Assembly (NCBI RefSeq): GCF_003004665.1
Contig: NZ_MUHY01000004.1
Span: forward strand, 24,225 to 88,224
DNA length: 64,000 nt
Direction of reading: 5' to 3'
Origin: Candidatus Pandoraea novymonadis
GTDB taxonomy: Bacteria; Pseudomonadota; Gammaproteobacteria; Burkholderiales; Burkholderiaceae
Positions 18,920 through 27,734 of this stretch are shown here, piece by piece. The position numbers were made by a program, and so were the translations under genes. Position 1 is the stretch's first letter. Each line of letters opens with the position of its first letter. The notes beneath the pieces are model-generated. The model saw only the letters and a list, made by a program, of their open reading frames with translations, ran no database searches and was not told the origin of the DNA.

Positions 18920-20104
18920 ATGTCTGTCAAGTTGCTACCTGGTGATGAGAAAATTTTGCTGCCACATATTACTTTTTTTTCGACAGATGATCGTTTAGCT
19001 TACACTTGGCGATTAGATGCTCAACGGATTCGGATGCGTTTGGCTCCTTGGCCAGAAGCGGTAGAGTCGCCCAATTGGCGGATCTATGTTGGTAACCCAC
19101 TTGAGGCAGGTAAAGACGACTTTATTCTGAGGGAGGTTGCATCGCAGTGTGCTATTGAAGATTCGATATATTGCTCGTTGATCGCTCGAGGAGCGACGGT
19201 TTTATTCTCTCGTGTCTTAAACGATGGTCATGTGCTGGACGAATTGCATTGGTGCGGTATGACTTACCGCCTCTTAAGTGTTGCTGATTCTGCTTTTCTA
19301 CCTGCATTGGCGGCATTCCTGGATTGCGGATTCGATGCCCTCGATGCGGTGTGCTTAGCGAGGGCATGGCGTAGCGATAACTGTCATGCTGAAATCGGCA
19401 GTGAGTTGGGTGATTGGCCTGTTAAATTAGAAACGTTTCCTAAAGTGATGGATTTAATTCCAAGCCCTGGAAGTTTTCCGTTTTGTCCTTCATCACTGGG
19501 GGTGTACCCAATATTCTCCTCAGCGGATGGATGCGAGGCGATGGCTAAGCTTGGTGTGAAGACGGTTCAGTTGCGAATAAAATCGATGAATCCAAATGAA
19601 CTTAGGAAACAAATTGCACGTACAGTGTTAGTTGGCTTACAAGTAGGCGGTGCATATTTCATCAATGATCATTGGCGTCTCGCTGCCGATGAGGGTGCTT
19701 ATGGTGTGCATTTGGGGCAGGAAGATATTTTGGGGTTATCAGCAAATGATATTGCCGAACTCTTTCTTTCGGGTATGCGATTAGGGATCAGTACTCATGG
19801 GTACTATGAAATACTTGCTGCACATCATTTCAGACCTAGTTATCTCGCCGTCGGTGCAGTATTCCCAACGGTTACTAAAGTCATTGCGACGGCACCACAA
19901 GGATTAGAAAAGCTGGTGCGATTCGTTCGACTGATTCAGCCTTATTATCCGGTTGTTGCTATAGGCGGTATTGATGTGGAGAATCTTTCGATGGTGCTAG
20001 CTACCGGTGTTGGTGGCGCGGCTGTTGTGCGAGCGTTGACAGGAGGGGGGGATATGGAAGAGATGGTGGCGCGAATGCAGACGATATTTAAGGAGCAAAA
20101 CTAA
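18920..20104 (+). CDS. thiE: Thiamine-phosphate synthase with long N-terminal extension
   Basis: Protein of 394 residues. The C-terminal 210 residues form a ThiE barrel that couples HMP-PP with thiazole phosphate. They contain VQLRIKS, FINDHWRLA, GVHLGQED, GISTHG, VGAVFPT and the phosphate site AIGGI with GGAAVVRAL. ThiE alone is about 210 residues, so about 185 extra residues precede it. That part has segments reminiscent of a decayed HMP-P kinase (RGATVLFSRVLNDGH and DALDAVCLARAW), but lacks recognisable catalytic residues. Long ThiE proteins occur in Burkholderia. I used the ATG at 18920; a TTG at 18914 overlaps the thiG stop. Confidence 0.88.
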   Translation: MSVKLLPGDEKILLPHITFFSTDDRLAYTWRLDAQRIRMRLAPWPEAVESPNWRIYVGNPLEAGKDDFILREVASQCAIEDSIYCSLIARGATVLFSRVLNDGHVLDELHWCGMTYRLLSVADSAFLPALAAFLDCGFDALDAVCLARAWRSDNCHAEIGSELGDWPVKLETFPKVMDLIPSPGSFPFCPSSLGVYPIFSSADGCEAMAKLGVKTVQLRIKSMNPNELRKQIARTVLVGLQVGGAYFINDHWRLAADEGAYGVHLGQEDILGLSANDIAELFLSGMRLGISTHGYYEILAAHHFRPSYLAVGAVFPTVTKVIATAPQGLEKLVRFVRLIQPYYPVVAIGGIDVENLSMVLATGVGGAAVVRALTGGGDMEEMVARMQTIFKEQN

Positions 20105-20667
20105 TGCATGCTTTGTAGTTGGTTTGTATTAAACGTTTTTTGAATAATGCTACGCATTTAAATGCTCGTTGGTCATTTCTTTAAGAGTGTATAGACACAC
20201 AAAGAGTAGTCGGCCACATACCACCACGTCTTAATAAGATTCCATCGATGGTATTGGTGCATTTATCTACGAGTGTCAATGTTCTATGAGGGTCGCGATT
20301 TTCCGAAGGACTGAGAAATTTATAGTTAGTGATTCGTGTGCTATTCCTCTTCGCTTTCTCAAGGGACGATTGAGAGTAACCTTTGATTTCATGGTTAGTA
20401 TCAGATCATGATGTCTAATTCTTTCTAGACTTTATGTTTGTATCTTCGATATTTACTGAAGTCAGTTTCCTCATGCTCTCATTATGGAATAAGAAACATC
20501 GCTCAAAATGCGAACCGATACAAAAAATCTTTAACCTTGCCTTTACAATATTAAAGCCATTTTTGAAACGACATTTTCCAATTTAAATTGATATGATGGG
20601 CAAAATATGTTTGCTTTTGTGGTTTTTTGAAAAATTACGTAGGTTGCTTTCTCATAGCCATGGAGCA
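20105..20667. other. Gene-free region between thiE and the mla operon
   Basis: About 560 AT-rich bases without a supported gene. A TATGAT hexamer near 20593 could be a -10 element for the mla operon, but no matching -35 at proper spacing was found. The stretch ends at a perfect hairpin just before mlaF. Confidence 0.35.
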
Positions 20668-20700
20668 TAAAAGTGGATTACCCCCTATAATCCACTTTTA
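20668..20700. promoter_or_regulatory. Perfect 13-bp hairpin just upstream of mlaF
   Basis: TAAAAGTGGATTA (20668-20680) is exactly repeated in inverted orientation at 20688-20700 with a 7-nt loop CCCCCTA. The second arm ends 12 bases before the mlaF GTG start, so in the mRNA it would lie beside or over the ribosome-binding site. It could be an operator, a translational control hairpin, or a transcription terminator protecting the mla operon. Confidence 0.6.
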
Positions 20701-20712
20701 CATTGATCGAGA

Positions 20713-21543
20713 GTGTCCGTCAACGTGACTCGATTGTCTTCCGAAAATTTGCTTGAATTACACGACGTTAGCTTTCACTATGGTGAACGGCAAATACTGT
20801 CTGGCTTGAATATGCGGATTAGCCACGGCAAAGTGGTAGCCGTGATGGGAGGGTCTGGTTGTGGAAAAACTACGTTGTTGAGGCTCATTGGTGGTCAATA
20901 CCAGCCGGATGATGGTTTTGTGTACTTCCGAGGACAAGATGTAAGTAGTCTCGATCCAGCTGCGCTTCAAAAACTTCGGCGTGAAATGGGAGTACTCTTC
21001 CAGTTTGGTGCTTTGTTTGCCGACATGACTGTATTCGATAATGTTGCATTTCCAATGAGAGAGCATACCAATCTGGGTGAGGAAATGATTCGCGATCTCG
21101 TGTTGATGAAGCTGAATGCGGTTGGTTTACGGAGCGTGCGGGACCTCAAGCCATCAGAGATTTCTGGTGGTATGGCTCGCCGTGTTGCCCTTGCCCGTGC
21201 CATTGCTCTTGATCCTAAGTTTATAATGTATGACGAGCCCTTCGCCGGTCTTGATCCTATTTCGATGAGCATCACCGCAAATTTAATTCGCACACTAAAC
21301 GATGCACTGGGTGCGACGTCTATTCTTGTAACCCATGATGTACGGCAGTCATTTCTGATTACAGACTACATTTATTTCATTGCCGATGGAAATATCGCAG
21401 CAGAAGGTACACCACTTGAGCTCCGTGCTTCGCAGGATCCTGTAGTACGCCGGTTTTTCGACGATAAGCTTGATGGCCCCGCCAAATTTCATTATTCAAC
21501 CAAATCTATGCTGGAAGATTTTCGAATAGGAATGGATGTATGA
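20713..21543 (+). CDS. mlaF: Mla phospholipid transport ATPase
   Basis: ATP-binding subunit, 276 residues, of the MlaFEDB inner-membrane complex that moves phospholipids between inner and outer membranes to keep outer-leaflet asymmetry. Walker A GGSGCGKT (46-53), signature SGGMARR, Walker [14 protein letters not shown] and the switch His in LVTHD are all present. The GTG at 20713 is the first start after the hairpin; a GTG at 20725 is an alternative. Its last codon overlaps the mlaE start (ATGA), and it opens the order mlaF-E-D-A-C-B typical of Burkholderia. Confidence 0.94.
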   Translation: MSVNVTRLSSENLLELHDVSFHYGERQILSGLNMRISHGKVVAVMGGSGCGKTTLLRLIGGQYQPDDGFVYFRGQDVSSLDPAALQKLRREMGVLFQFGALFADMTVFDNVAFPMREHTNLGEEMIRDLVLMKLNAVGLRSVRDLKPSEISGGMARRVALARAIALDPKFIMYDEPFAGLDPISMSITANLIRTLNDALGATSILVTHDVRQSFLITDYIYFIADGNIAAEGTPLELRASQDPVVRRFFDDKLDGPAKFHYSTKSMLEDFRIGMDV

Positions 21544-22310
21544 TCCTGTTGTTCGCTCGACTCATCTTGACTAAGGTGTCTCATATTGGATACGCCGCAC
21601 GGATCTTTCTGCGTGTCTTGTGGGCGGGTGGAGGACTGTTGCGGCGGCGTCAGTTGGTTACTGATCAAATTCATTTTGTTGGTAACTATTCTTTCTTGAT
21701 TATCGCTGTATCGGGACTTTTCATCGGTTTTGTTCTAGGGTTGCAAGGCTACTATGCCTTGAATAAATATGGATCTGAACAAGCAGTGGGTCTGCTGGTA
21801 GCTCTCTCTCTTGTGCGTGAGTTGGGACCGGTGATTACTGCTTTGTTGTTTGCCGGGCGAGTAGGCACGTCGTTAGCTGCGGAAATCGGCTTAATGAAGA
21901 CTGGCGAGCAGCTAATTGCGATGGAAATGATGGCGATTGATCCATTAAAACGCGTCATTGCACCCCGTTTCTGGGCCGGTGTCATTGTCATGCCATTTTT
22001 GCTTGCTATATTCTTGGTGTTTGGAATTTTCGGTAGCTACGTAGTAAATGTTCAATTGATCGGGGTCGACGAGGGTTCGTTTTGGTCGCAGATGCAAGCG
22101 GGTGTCGATATTTGGACTGATATTGCCAATGGTCTTTTTAAGAGCTTTATTTTCGGTATAGTTGTAACTTTTCTGGCGCTCTACCAAGGCTATGAAACGA
22201 AGCCTACGCCTGAAGGCGTAGCTCGTGCGACAACGCAAACTGTTGTATATGGTTCTTTAGCTGTTCTGGGGTTAGACTTTTTGTTGACAGCATTGATGTT
22301 TAGTAATTGA
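21540..22310 (+). CDS. mlaE: Mla phospholipid transport permease
   Basis: Inner-membrane permease of 256 residues with about five to six hydrophobic segments and the MlaE-family motifs [33 protein letters not shown] and [12 protein letters not shown]. It forms the transmembrane core with MlaF outside and MlaD in the periplasm. It overlaps mlaF by four bases and is followed after 18 bases by mlaD, so the three are translated together. The length fits the family. Confidence 0.95.
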   Translation: MILLFARLILTKVSHIGYAARIFLRVLWAGGGLLRRRQLVTDQIHFVGNYSFLIIAVSGLFIGFVLGLQGYYALNKYGSEQAVGLLVALSLVRELGPVITALLFAGRVGTSLAAEIGLMKTGEQLIAMEMMAIDPLKRVIAPRFWAGVIVMPFLLAIFLVFGIFGSYVVNVQLIGVDEGSFWSQMQAGVDIWTDIANGLFKSFIFGIVVTFLALYQGYETKPTPEGVARATTQTVVYGSLAVLGLDFLLTALMFSN

Positions 22311-22328
22311 TTGATTTTACGATTGATA

Positions 22329-22856
22329 ATGAAAAAACACGCTCTCGATTTTTGGGTAGGAATCTTCCTGATATTTGGGATTGCTGCTTTGCTATTTCTT
22401 GCGCTCAAGGTTGGTAATATGAGTTCGTTGTCGTTTAACAGTACCTATCCAGTGAAGGTTAATTTCGATAACATCGGGAGCTTAAGGCTTCGTGCTGCTG
22501 TGAAAAGTTCGGGTGTCGTGGTGGGTCGTGTGGCATCGATCAAGTTTGATGATAAGCGCTATGTTGCCAATGTGATCCTTGATATAGATTCACAGTATCA
22601 TTTTCCGAAAGAATCTTCGGCTAAAATTTTGACGTCCGGCCTACTGGGGGAACAATATATCGGTTTAGAGCCTGGTGGGGATGACGAGATGTTGGTCGCC
22701 AACGATACCATCATGATCTCACAGTCAGCAATCGTAATTGAAGATCTAATTAGCCAGTTTCTATATAAAAAAATTGTGGATGAGGGTGGAGTGAAAAAGA
22801 GTGAAAGTGGATTGGGAGGCGTTCTTTTGGCACCAGAGGTTTCTCAGGAGAAATGA
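22329..22856 (+). CDS. mlaD: Mla periplasmic MCE-domain protein
   Basis: Protein of 175 residues with one N-terminal membrane anchor (about residues 7-27, FWVGIFLIFGIAALLFLAL) and a single MCE domain (about 40-115; KVNFDNIGSLRLRAAVKSSGVVVGRV, GLLGEQYIGLEPGG). MlaD forms a hexameric ring that funnels phospholipid between MlaE and MlaC. I chose the ATG at 22329 because the membrane segment follows at once. It ends 6 bases before mlaA. The C-terminal tail is short, as in the Burkholderia proteins. Confidence 0.93.
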   Translation: MKKHALDFWVGIFLIFGIAALLFLALKVGNMSSLSFNSTYPVKVNFDNIGSLRLRAAVKSSGVVVGRVASIKFDDKRYVANVILDIDSQYHFPKESSAKILTSGLLGEQYIGLEPGGDDEMLVANDTIMISQSAIVIEDLISQFLYKKIVDEGGVKKSESGLGGVLLAPEVSQEK

Positions 22857-22862
22857 AGGAAA

Positions 22863-23678
22863 ATGGCTCGTTTCCATTGCGCTGCAGTATGTGTGTTTGC
22901 TACTCTTAGCTTTGCTGGGTGTGCCTCAATCACTAACCCGAATCCTGCTGATCCGATCGAAGGATTTAATCGGGCCATTTTTCAGTTTAACGATGGTTTA
23001 GACCGAGCTGTACTTACTCCTGTTGCTAAAGGTTATCGTTTTGTGATGCCAAAACCTGTACGTATAGCGATTACCAACTTCTTTTCGAACATTGGGGATG
23101 TTTGTAATGTTGCGAATAGTTTTCTGCAGCTTGATATTGCGGCCGCTGCTCAGGATTTGATGCGTTTGACAATCAATACAGTTTTTGGCGTGGGTGGATT
23201 GGTTGATTTTGCCACGCCAGCTGGTTTGCCTAAAAACACCCAGGACCTTGGTTTGACCCTTGGTAAATGGGGTATACCTTCTGGTCCATACCTTTTGCTC
23301 CCGATTCTTGGGCCTACTACTGTGCGTGATCTGGCCGGTCTTGCTAGTAATGTATATATCGATCCGATGACTTACGTTAGTTCGGAATGGGTTAGATACG
23401 GACTCTATGGGCAACGAGCACTTAACACACGAGCTAATTTTCTCGAAGTTTCTGATCTATTATCTGCTGTTGCGTTGGATCGTTACTCGTTTGTTCGCGA
23501 TACTTATTTGCAACGGCGCCGCTATTTGATCGGTGAGAAATTCGCAAATGGACAAATGCCGCCGAATTATGACGATGATGCGTTGGAAATTGATGTGCCT
23601 GTTGTCCTATCTAATGAGGAAGAAACACAGTCTCCAGCAATCGATGTGCCAGTGAAGGTAGAGTTGCCTTCACGATGA
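22863..23678 (+). CDS. mlaA: Outer-membrane lipoprotein MlaA (VacJ)
   Basis: Lipoprotein of 271 residues with signal peptide and lipobox FAGC (Cys20). The core has the VacJ signatures DPIEGFNRAIFQFNDGLD, FFSNIGDVCNVANSFLQ, TPAGLPKNTQDLGLTLGKWG and GPYLLLPILGPTTVRD. MlaA forms a ring in the outer membrane that removes mislocalised phospholipid and passes it to MlaC. The presence of mlaA inside the operon, between mlaD and mlaC, is usual in betaproteobacteria. The acidic C-terminal tail after about residue 235 is variable in the family. Confidence 0.94.
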   Translation: MARFHCAAVCVFATLSFAGCASITNPNPADPIEGFNRAIFQFNDGLDRAVLTPVAKGYRFVMPKPVRIAITNFFSNIGDVCNVANSFLQLDIAAAAQDLMRLTINTVFGVGGLVDFATPAGLPKNTQDLGLTLGKWGIPSGPYLLLPILGPTTVRDLAGLASNVYIDPMTYVSSEWVRYGLYGQRALNTRANFLEVSDLLSAVALDRYSFVRDTYLQRRRYLIGEKFANGQMPPNYDDDALEIDVPVVLSNEEETQSPAIDVPVKVELPSR

Positions 23679-23792
23679 AGTTTATCTTTGCGGGAGAATA
23701 TTTTACAAAAAAAGAATAAGTATTCTATGGAATAAATGTTACAGCTGGCGAGAGCTCAACAAACCTGGAACATACACAAAAGGGATATAGTG

Positions 23793-24413
23793 ATGACTAA
23801 GAGGTTTTTGGATGCTTCTATTGTAGTGTTCATGGTATTTTTTGGCATTGCGGCTGTTGCCCACGAAATGCAAGCGCCGGATGCTCTTGTTAAACAAACT
23901 GTCCGAGAAATCTTGGTGGCAGCGAAAACCGATTTGGCTTTTGGGCGTGGTGATCTGGATCAGATCACTACTTTTGTTGAAAAAAGGATCATGCCGCAGA
24001 CTGATTTTGAGCGTGCGACGAAGCTGGCGATGGGACGTAATTGGCAATTGGCCTCGAAATCACAGCAGCAGCAAATTACGGAACAGTTCAAGCATTTACT
24101 GGTACGCACTTATTCTGGCGTTATCGCACAAATTCGTGATCAACAGGTTTTTTTTAAATCCTATCGTGGTCATCCATCGGATATGGATGCAGTTATTTAC
24201 ACGGAAGTCCTCAATAACAGCCAACCAATTCAGATTAACTATCGTTTGACTAAGACCCCGGTTGGCTGGAAAGTTTACGATATCAATGTGATGGGGGCAT
24301 GGTTGATCGAGGCATATCGCGGACAATTTGCTGCTAAGGTAAATAGTGGGGGTGTTGATGGACTCATCAATTTTTTGGTTGATTGTAATCAACGGTTCTT
24401 ATCTGGTAAGTAA
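23793..24413 (+). CDS. mlaC: Periplasmic phospholipid-binding protein MlaC
   Basis: Periplasmic shuttle of 206 residues with a signal peptide (about 1-23) that carries phospholipid between MlaA and MlaD. Family segments are PDALVKQTVREILVAA, the Q-rich helix SKSQQQQITEQFKHLLVRTYSGVI and TPVGWKVYDINVMGAWLIEAYR. I chose the ATG at 23793; an in-frame ATG at 23736 would add 19 residues ahead of a good signal peptide and is less likely. It follows mlaA after 114 bases and precedes mlaB by 6 bases. Confidence 0.92.
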   Translation: MTKRFLDASIVVFMVFFGIAAVAHEMQAPDALVKQTVREILVAAKTDLAFGRGDLDQITTFVEKRIMPQTDFERATKLAMGRNWQLASKSQQQQITEQFKHLLVRTYSGVIAQIRDQQVFFKSYRGHPSDMDAVIYTEVLNNSQPIQINYRLTKTPVGWKVYDINVMGAWLIEAYRGQFAAKVNSGGVDGLINFLVDCNQRFLSGK

Positions 24414-24419
24414 TATACT

Positions 24420-24683
24420 ATGTTCGCGCTTCAAGCCAAAATAACGGTAGATAGTGCTCAGGGAGCACTATCTGATGCTATTGCGAGTGTCGATATGGGT
24501 GAGACGGAGGTAGATTGTGACGGGATAATTGATTTTGATTCGTCGGCCTTGGCTGTTCTCATCGCTTTGCGGCGGCATGCGGTTCATCGTGGTATATCTT
24601 TAGAATTCATCAACTTGCCCAGAATGCTCGTGAGCTTGGCTACGGTCTACGGGATTGATTGTCTGGTAGCTGGAGGAAATTGA
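24420..24683 (+). CDS. mlaB: STAS-domain protein MlaB
   Basis: Small cytoplasmic STAS protein, 87 residues, that binds MlaF and is required for activity of the MlaFEDB complex. The signature DFDSSALAVLIALRRHA, with the conserved Asp-Ser before the helix, is present. It closes the operon. The sequence for residues 10-18 lies in a perfect 11-bp inverted repeat (24449-24473). Confidence 0.88.
   Translation: MFALQAKITVDSAQGALSDAIASVDMGETEVDCDGIIDFDSSALAVLIALRRHAVHRGISLEFINLPRMLVSLATVYGIDCLVAGGN
24449..24473. repeat. Perfect 11-bp inverted repeat inside mlaB
   Basis: AGATAGTGCTC at 24449-24459 and GAGCACTATCT at 24463-24473 are exact reverse complements around the loop AGG. The repeat covers codons 10-18 near the start of mlaB, where mRNA structure could reduce translation. 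Confidence 0.95.
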
Positions 24684-24904
24684 TGAAGTTATTTTTCTGC
24701 TATAGCTTTAAATCTTTCTTTATGATCTCAGGATTTTCGACCGTCTTTTTAGCTAATTTTTTTATTTTTGTTCGATGAACGTCCGTTGGTTGTGCGAGAA
24801 TGTACGCACATTAAGCAAAGTACACATCAGTGATGGTGCTCTTGGTTTTAAAATTTTGATGTTCTTTCGTCCCTATAGAGTGACGAGCGCATAGCATATT
24901 CTCC

Positions 24905-25861
24905 ATGGCAGCTATTGAAATCCGTCACGTTAAAAAACGATATGCCGCGTCGCACGCGCTTAAAGGCATCAATTTTGCGATCGAGGAGGGAGAATTTTTT
25001 GGCTTGCTTGGTCCGAACGGTGCTGGTAAGACGACGCTGATTAGCATTCTTGCTAGTTTGGTCCGTGCAGATTCGGGTACCGTTAGCGTACTCGGTCACG
25101 ATGTGGTGCGTGACTACCGTATGGCACGTCGCAAACTTGGCATTGTGCCCCAAGAAATTGTGTTTGATCCCTTCTTTTCTGTACGTGAGACATTGCATAT
25201 TCAGTCAGGTTATTTCGGCCTTCGGAAAAACCATGATTGGATAGATGAAATTATGACTAACCTTGATTTGATGGACAAGGCTAATCTCAATATGCGTCAG
25301 CTCTCGGGTGGGATGAAGCGTCGTGTGTTGGTGGCTCAAGCCTTGGTGCATCGTCCCCCTGTTATAGTACTTGATGAGCCGACTGCCGGTGTTGATGTTG
25401 AGCTGCGTCAACTGCTTTGGAAGTTCATTACGCGTCTTAATCGTGAAGGGCATACTATTGTACTTACAACACATTATCTTGAAGAGGCACAGGCTTTGTG
25501 TGATCGCATTGCTATGCTAAAGAAGGGCGAATTGGTTGCGCTTGAACGAACTGGTAGTTTGCTGAAACGATTTGCTGGTATGCGTCTCGTCTTGCGTTTT
25601 TCGCACGGAACGTTGCCTCCCACATTACATTCACGAATAATTGACCATTCAGAGGTTGGCGGAACTCAATTCTCATTGAGACTGGCTAACGCAAATGAAG
25701 TTGAACCAATTCTTGCAGCTTGTTGCGCTAACGGCTGTGCGATTGAGGACATAGAGATTCGGAAAACCGATCTAGAGGATGTTTTCCTGCAAATTATGAG
25801 TGACCCAAAGTCGGGTATTGAGAGTGAGTCTTCGAAACATTTGACGGTGGCGGTATCATGA
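24905..25861 (+). CDS. ABC transporter ATP-binding protein (YadG-like)
   Basis: ATPase of 318 residues, type DrrA/CcmA (ABC-2 exporter). Walker A GPNGAGKT at 36-43, the signature QLSGGMKRR, Walker B VIVLDEPTAGVD and the switch His in TTHYLEEA are intact. A C-terminal domain of about 90 residues with TDLEDVFLQIM is typical. Its stop overlaps the start of the permease gene by four bases, so the two form one exporter. The pair sits between mlaB and the bolA-like gene, as in Burkholderia. The substrate is unknown. Confidence 0.88.
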   Translation: MAAIEIRHVKKRYAASHALKGINFAIEEGEFFGLLGPNGAGKTTLISILASLVRADSGTVSVLGHDVVRDYRMARRKLGIVPQEIVFDPFFSVRETLHIQSGYFGLRKNHDWIDEIMTNLDLMDKANLNMRQLSGGMKRRVLVAQALVHRPPVIVLDEPTAGVDVELRQLLWKFITRLNREGHTIVLTTHYLEEAQALCDRIAMLKKGELVALERTGSLLKRFAGMRLVLRFSHGTLPPTLHSRIIDHSEVGGTQFSLRLANANEVEPILAACCANGCAIEDIEIRKTDLEDVFLQIMSDPKSGIESESSKHLTVAVS

Positions 25862-26613
25862 TTGGTTTGCGTACTTTGTTTTACAAAGAAGTGCTACGTT
25901 TCTGGAAGGTTGGTTTACAAACTGTAGGGGCTCCTGTTCTGACCTCGCTGCTCTATCTAACGATCTTTGGGCATATGCTTGAAGATAGGGTGAAAGTATA
26001 TGAACAGATTGCCTACACGTCTTTCCTTGTGCCGGGCCTTGTCATGATGAGCGTGTTGCAAAATGCATTTGCAAACAGCTCATCATCACTTATTCAGTCG
26101 AAGATTACCGGCAATCTGGTTTTTGTATTGTTGCCTCCGTTATCACATTGGGAAATTTTTCTTGGTTATGTGCTTGCTGCTGTGGTGAGGGGTATTGTAG
26201 TTGGTACAGGTGTTTTGCTGGTAACGGGGAGCTTTACCCATTTGTTGTTCGTGGCGCCATGGTGGAGTTTCTTGTTCGCATTTCTTGGAGCGGCTATTTT
26301 AGGTACTTTGGGATTGATTGCTGGTATCTGGGCAGATAAATTCGATCAGCTCGCGACGTTTCAGAATTTTTTGATCGTGCCTGCAACGTTTTTGGCGGGT
26401 GTTTTTTATTCGATTCATTCGCTGCCACAATTGTGGCAGACTGTATCCCATATTAATCCATTTTTTTATATGATTGATGGTTTTCGCTATGGGTGTTTCG
26501 GTGTTTCGGACGTTTCTCCAAACATTAGTCTGATGATTATGATTCTTACGCTTACTGTGCTGACGACGGTTGCTATTTCATTATTGCGCTGTGGATATAA
26601 GCTGCGTCATTGA
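25858..26613 (+). CDS. ABC-2 type transporter permease (YadH-like)
   Basis: Membrane protein of 251 residues with about six hydrophobic segments. ABC-2 family motifs are LYKEVLRFWKVG-like N-terminus, YTSFLVPGLVMMSVLQNAF, PLSHWEIFLGYVLAAV and the NFLIVPATFLAGVFYS loop, followed by NPFFYMIDGFRYG. It pairs with the preceding YadG-like ATPase (four-base overlap) to form a simple exporter of unknown substrate. No truncation is visible. Confidence 0.88.
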   Translation: MIGLRTLFYKEVLRFWKVGLQTVGAPVLTSLLYLTIFGHMLEDRVKVYEQIAYTSFLVPGLVMMSVLQNAFANSSSSLIQSKITGNLVFVLLPPLSHWEIFLGYVLAAVVRGIVVGTGVLLVTGSFTHLLFVAPWWSFLFAFLGAAILGTLGLIAGIWADKFDQLATFQNFLIVPATFLAGVFYSIHSLPQLWQTVSHINPFFYMIDGFRYGCFGVSDVSPNISLMIMILTLTVLTTVAISLLRCGYKLRH

Positions 26614-26631
26614 AACGATATAGGAGAGGTT

Positions 26632-26871
26632 ATGCTGCCTACCCCTGAAAAAATTAAACAATATATTGAGTCTGGTCTGGTATGTGAGCACGTCACAGTG
26701 GAGGGTGATGGTCAGCATTTTTTTGCTACGATCGTTAGTGCTGAATTTGAAGGTCGACCATTGATTCAGCGGCATCAGCTCGTTTATGGCGTGTTAGGAG
26801 ACCGTATGAAAGCAGAGATTCATGCACTATCGATGAAGACGTTGACCCCGTTCGAGTATCAGATACAGTGA
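26632..26871 (+). CDS. BolA-family protein (IbaG-like)
   Basis: A 79-residue BolA/IbaG-type protein. The family partners with monothiol glutaredoxins in iron-sulfur cluster handling and acid response; a Grx4-type glutaredoxin is encoded elsewhere in this window. The sequence shows MLPTPEKIKQYIE, the VEGDGQHFFATIVS strand pair, the helix-turn-helix FEGRPLIQRHQLVYGVLGDRM and the LSMKTLTP end. It follows the ABC permease by 18 bases and so is probably cotranscribed. In Burkholderia murA comes next, before hisG; here it does not. Confidence 0.88.
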   Translation: MLPTPEKIKQYIESGLVCEHVTVEGDGQHFFATIVSAEFEGRPLIQRHQLVYGVLGDRMKAEIHALSMKTLTPFEYQIQ

Positions 26872-26995
26872 TTTAACAAAGTCGGCATATTGATGTCAGC
26901 ACTTTTCGTGATTGCGGCTATTGTTAACTGCTTTCCAGCCACCTACTGTCTGCGCGTATATTTTTTATATTCTTGCGCAGTAGGGAAGAGTTTCT

Positions 26996-27706
26996 ATGAG
27001 TATGACTAATTCCGTGATTCCGATAACCGGTAATCGTATGAGCGCCAAGCTACTAAACCAACCACTTACACTCGCTTTATCAAAAGGGCGTATTTTTACT
27101 GAAACGTTGTCGCTACTGGCTGCTGCCGGTATTGAGGTGACAGAAGATCCTGAGACTTCCCGTAAGTTAATTTTATCTACGAGTGATCCGAATCTACGGG
27201 TCATTACTGTTCGTGCTACCGATGTGCCAACGTATGTGCAGTACGGTGCCGCCGACTTTGGAGTAGCTGGTAAGGATGTTCTCATAGAACATAGTGGTGC
27301 CGGTTTGTATCAATTAGTCGATTTGAATATTGCGCAATGCCGCATGTCTGTTGCCGTCCATCAAGGGTTTGATTATAAAAATGCAGTGTGTCAAGGTGCT
27401 CGCCTGAGGGTAGCCACCAAGTATGTGCAGACCGCCATGGAGCATTTTGCAGCAAAGGGAGTACACGTGGATTTGATAAAGCTTTACGGATCAATGGAAC
27501 TTGGTCCCTTGGTTGGGCTGTCTGATGCAATTGTTGATTTGGTAAGCACTGGTGGTACGCTTCGTGCTAATAATTTGGTTGAAGTGGAGGAAATCATGGA
27601 GGTTTCCTCTCGCCTAGTAGTGAATCAAGCCGCGTTGAAACTTAAGCGTGAATCCTTGCAGCCAATTCTCGAAGCATTTGAACGTGCTTCGGTGACTCAC
27701 GTTTAA
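26996..27706 (+). CDS. hisG: ATP phosphoribosyltransferase, short form
   Basis: First enzyme of histidine synthesis, which joins ATP and PRPP. At 236 residues it is the short HisG form lacking the C-terminal regulatory domain, and the family needs a HisZ partner not seen here. Key segments are [44 protein letters not shown] and the PRPP loop [18 protein letters not shown]. The ATG at 26996 has a GGGAAGAG ribosome-binding site; a start at 27038 would match usual length better but has none. This opens the his operon. Confidence 0.95.
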   Translation: MSMTNSVIPITGNRMSAKLLNQPLTLALSKGRIFTETLSLLAAAGIEVTEDPETSRKLILSTSDPNLRVITVRATDVPTYVQYGAADFGVAGKDVLIEHSGAGLYQLVDLNIAQCRMSVAVHQGFDYKNAVCQGARLRVATKYVQTAMEHFAAKGVHVDLIKLYGSMELGPLVGLSDAIVDLVSTGGTLRANNLVEVEEIMEVSSRLVVNQAALKLKRESLQPILEAFERASVTHV

Positions 27707-27734
27707 TGTTTAATACTAGAACTAGACTAGACGT

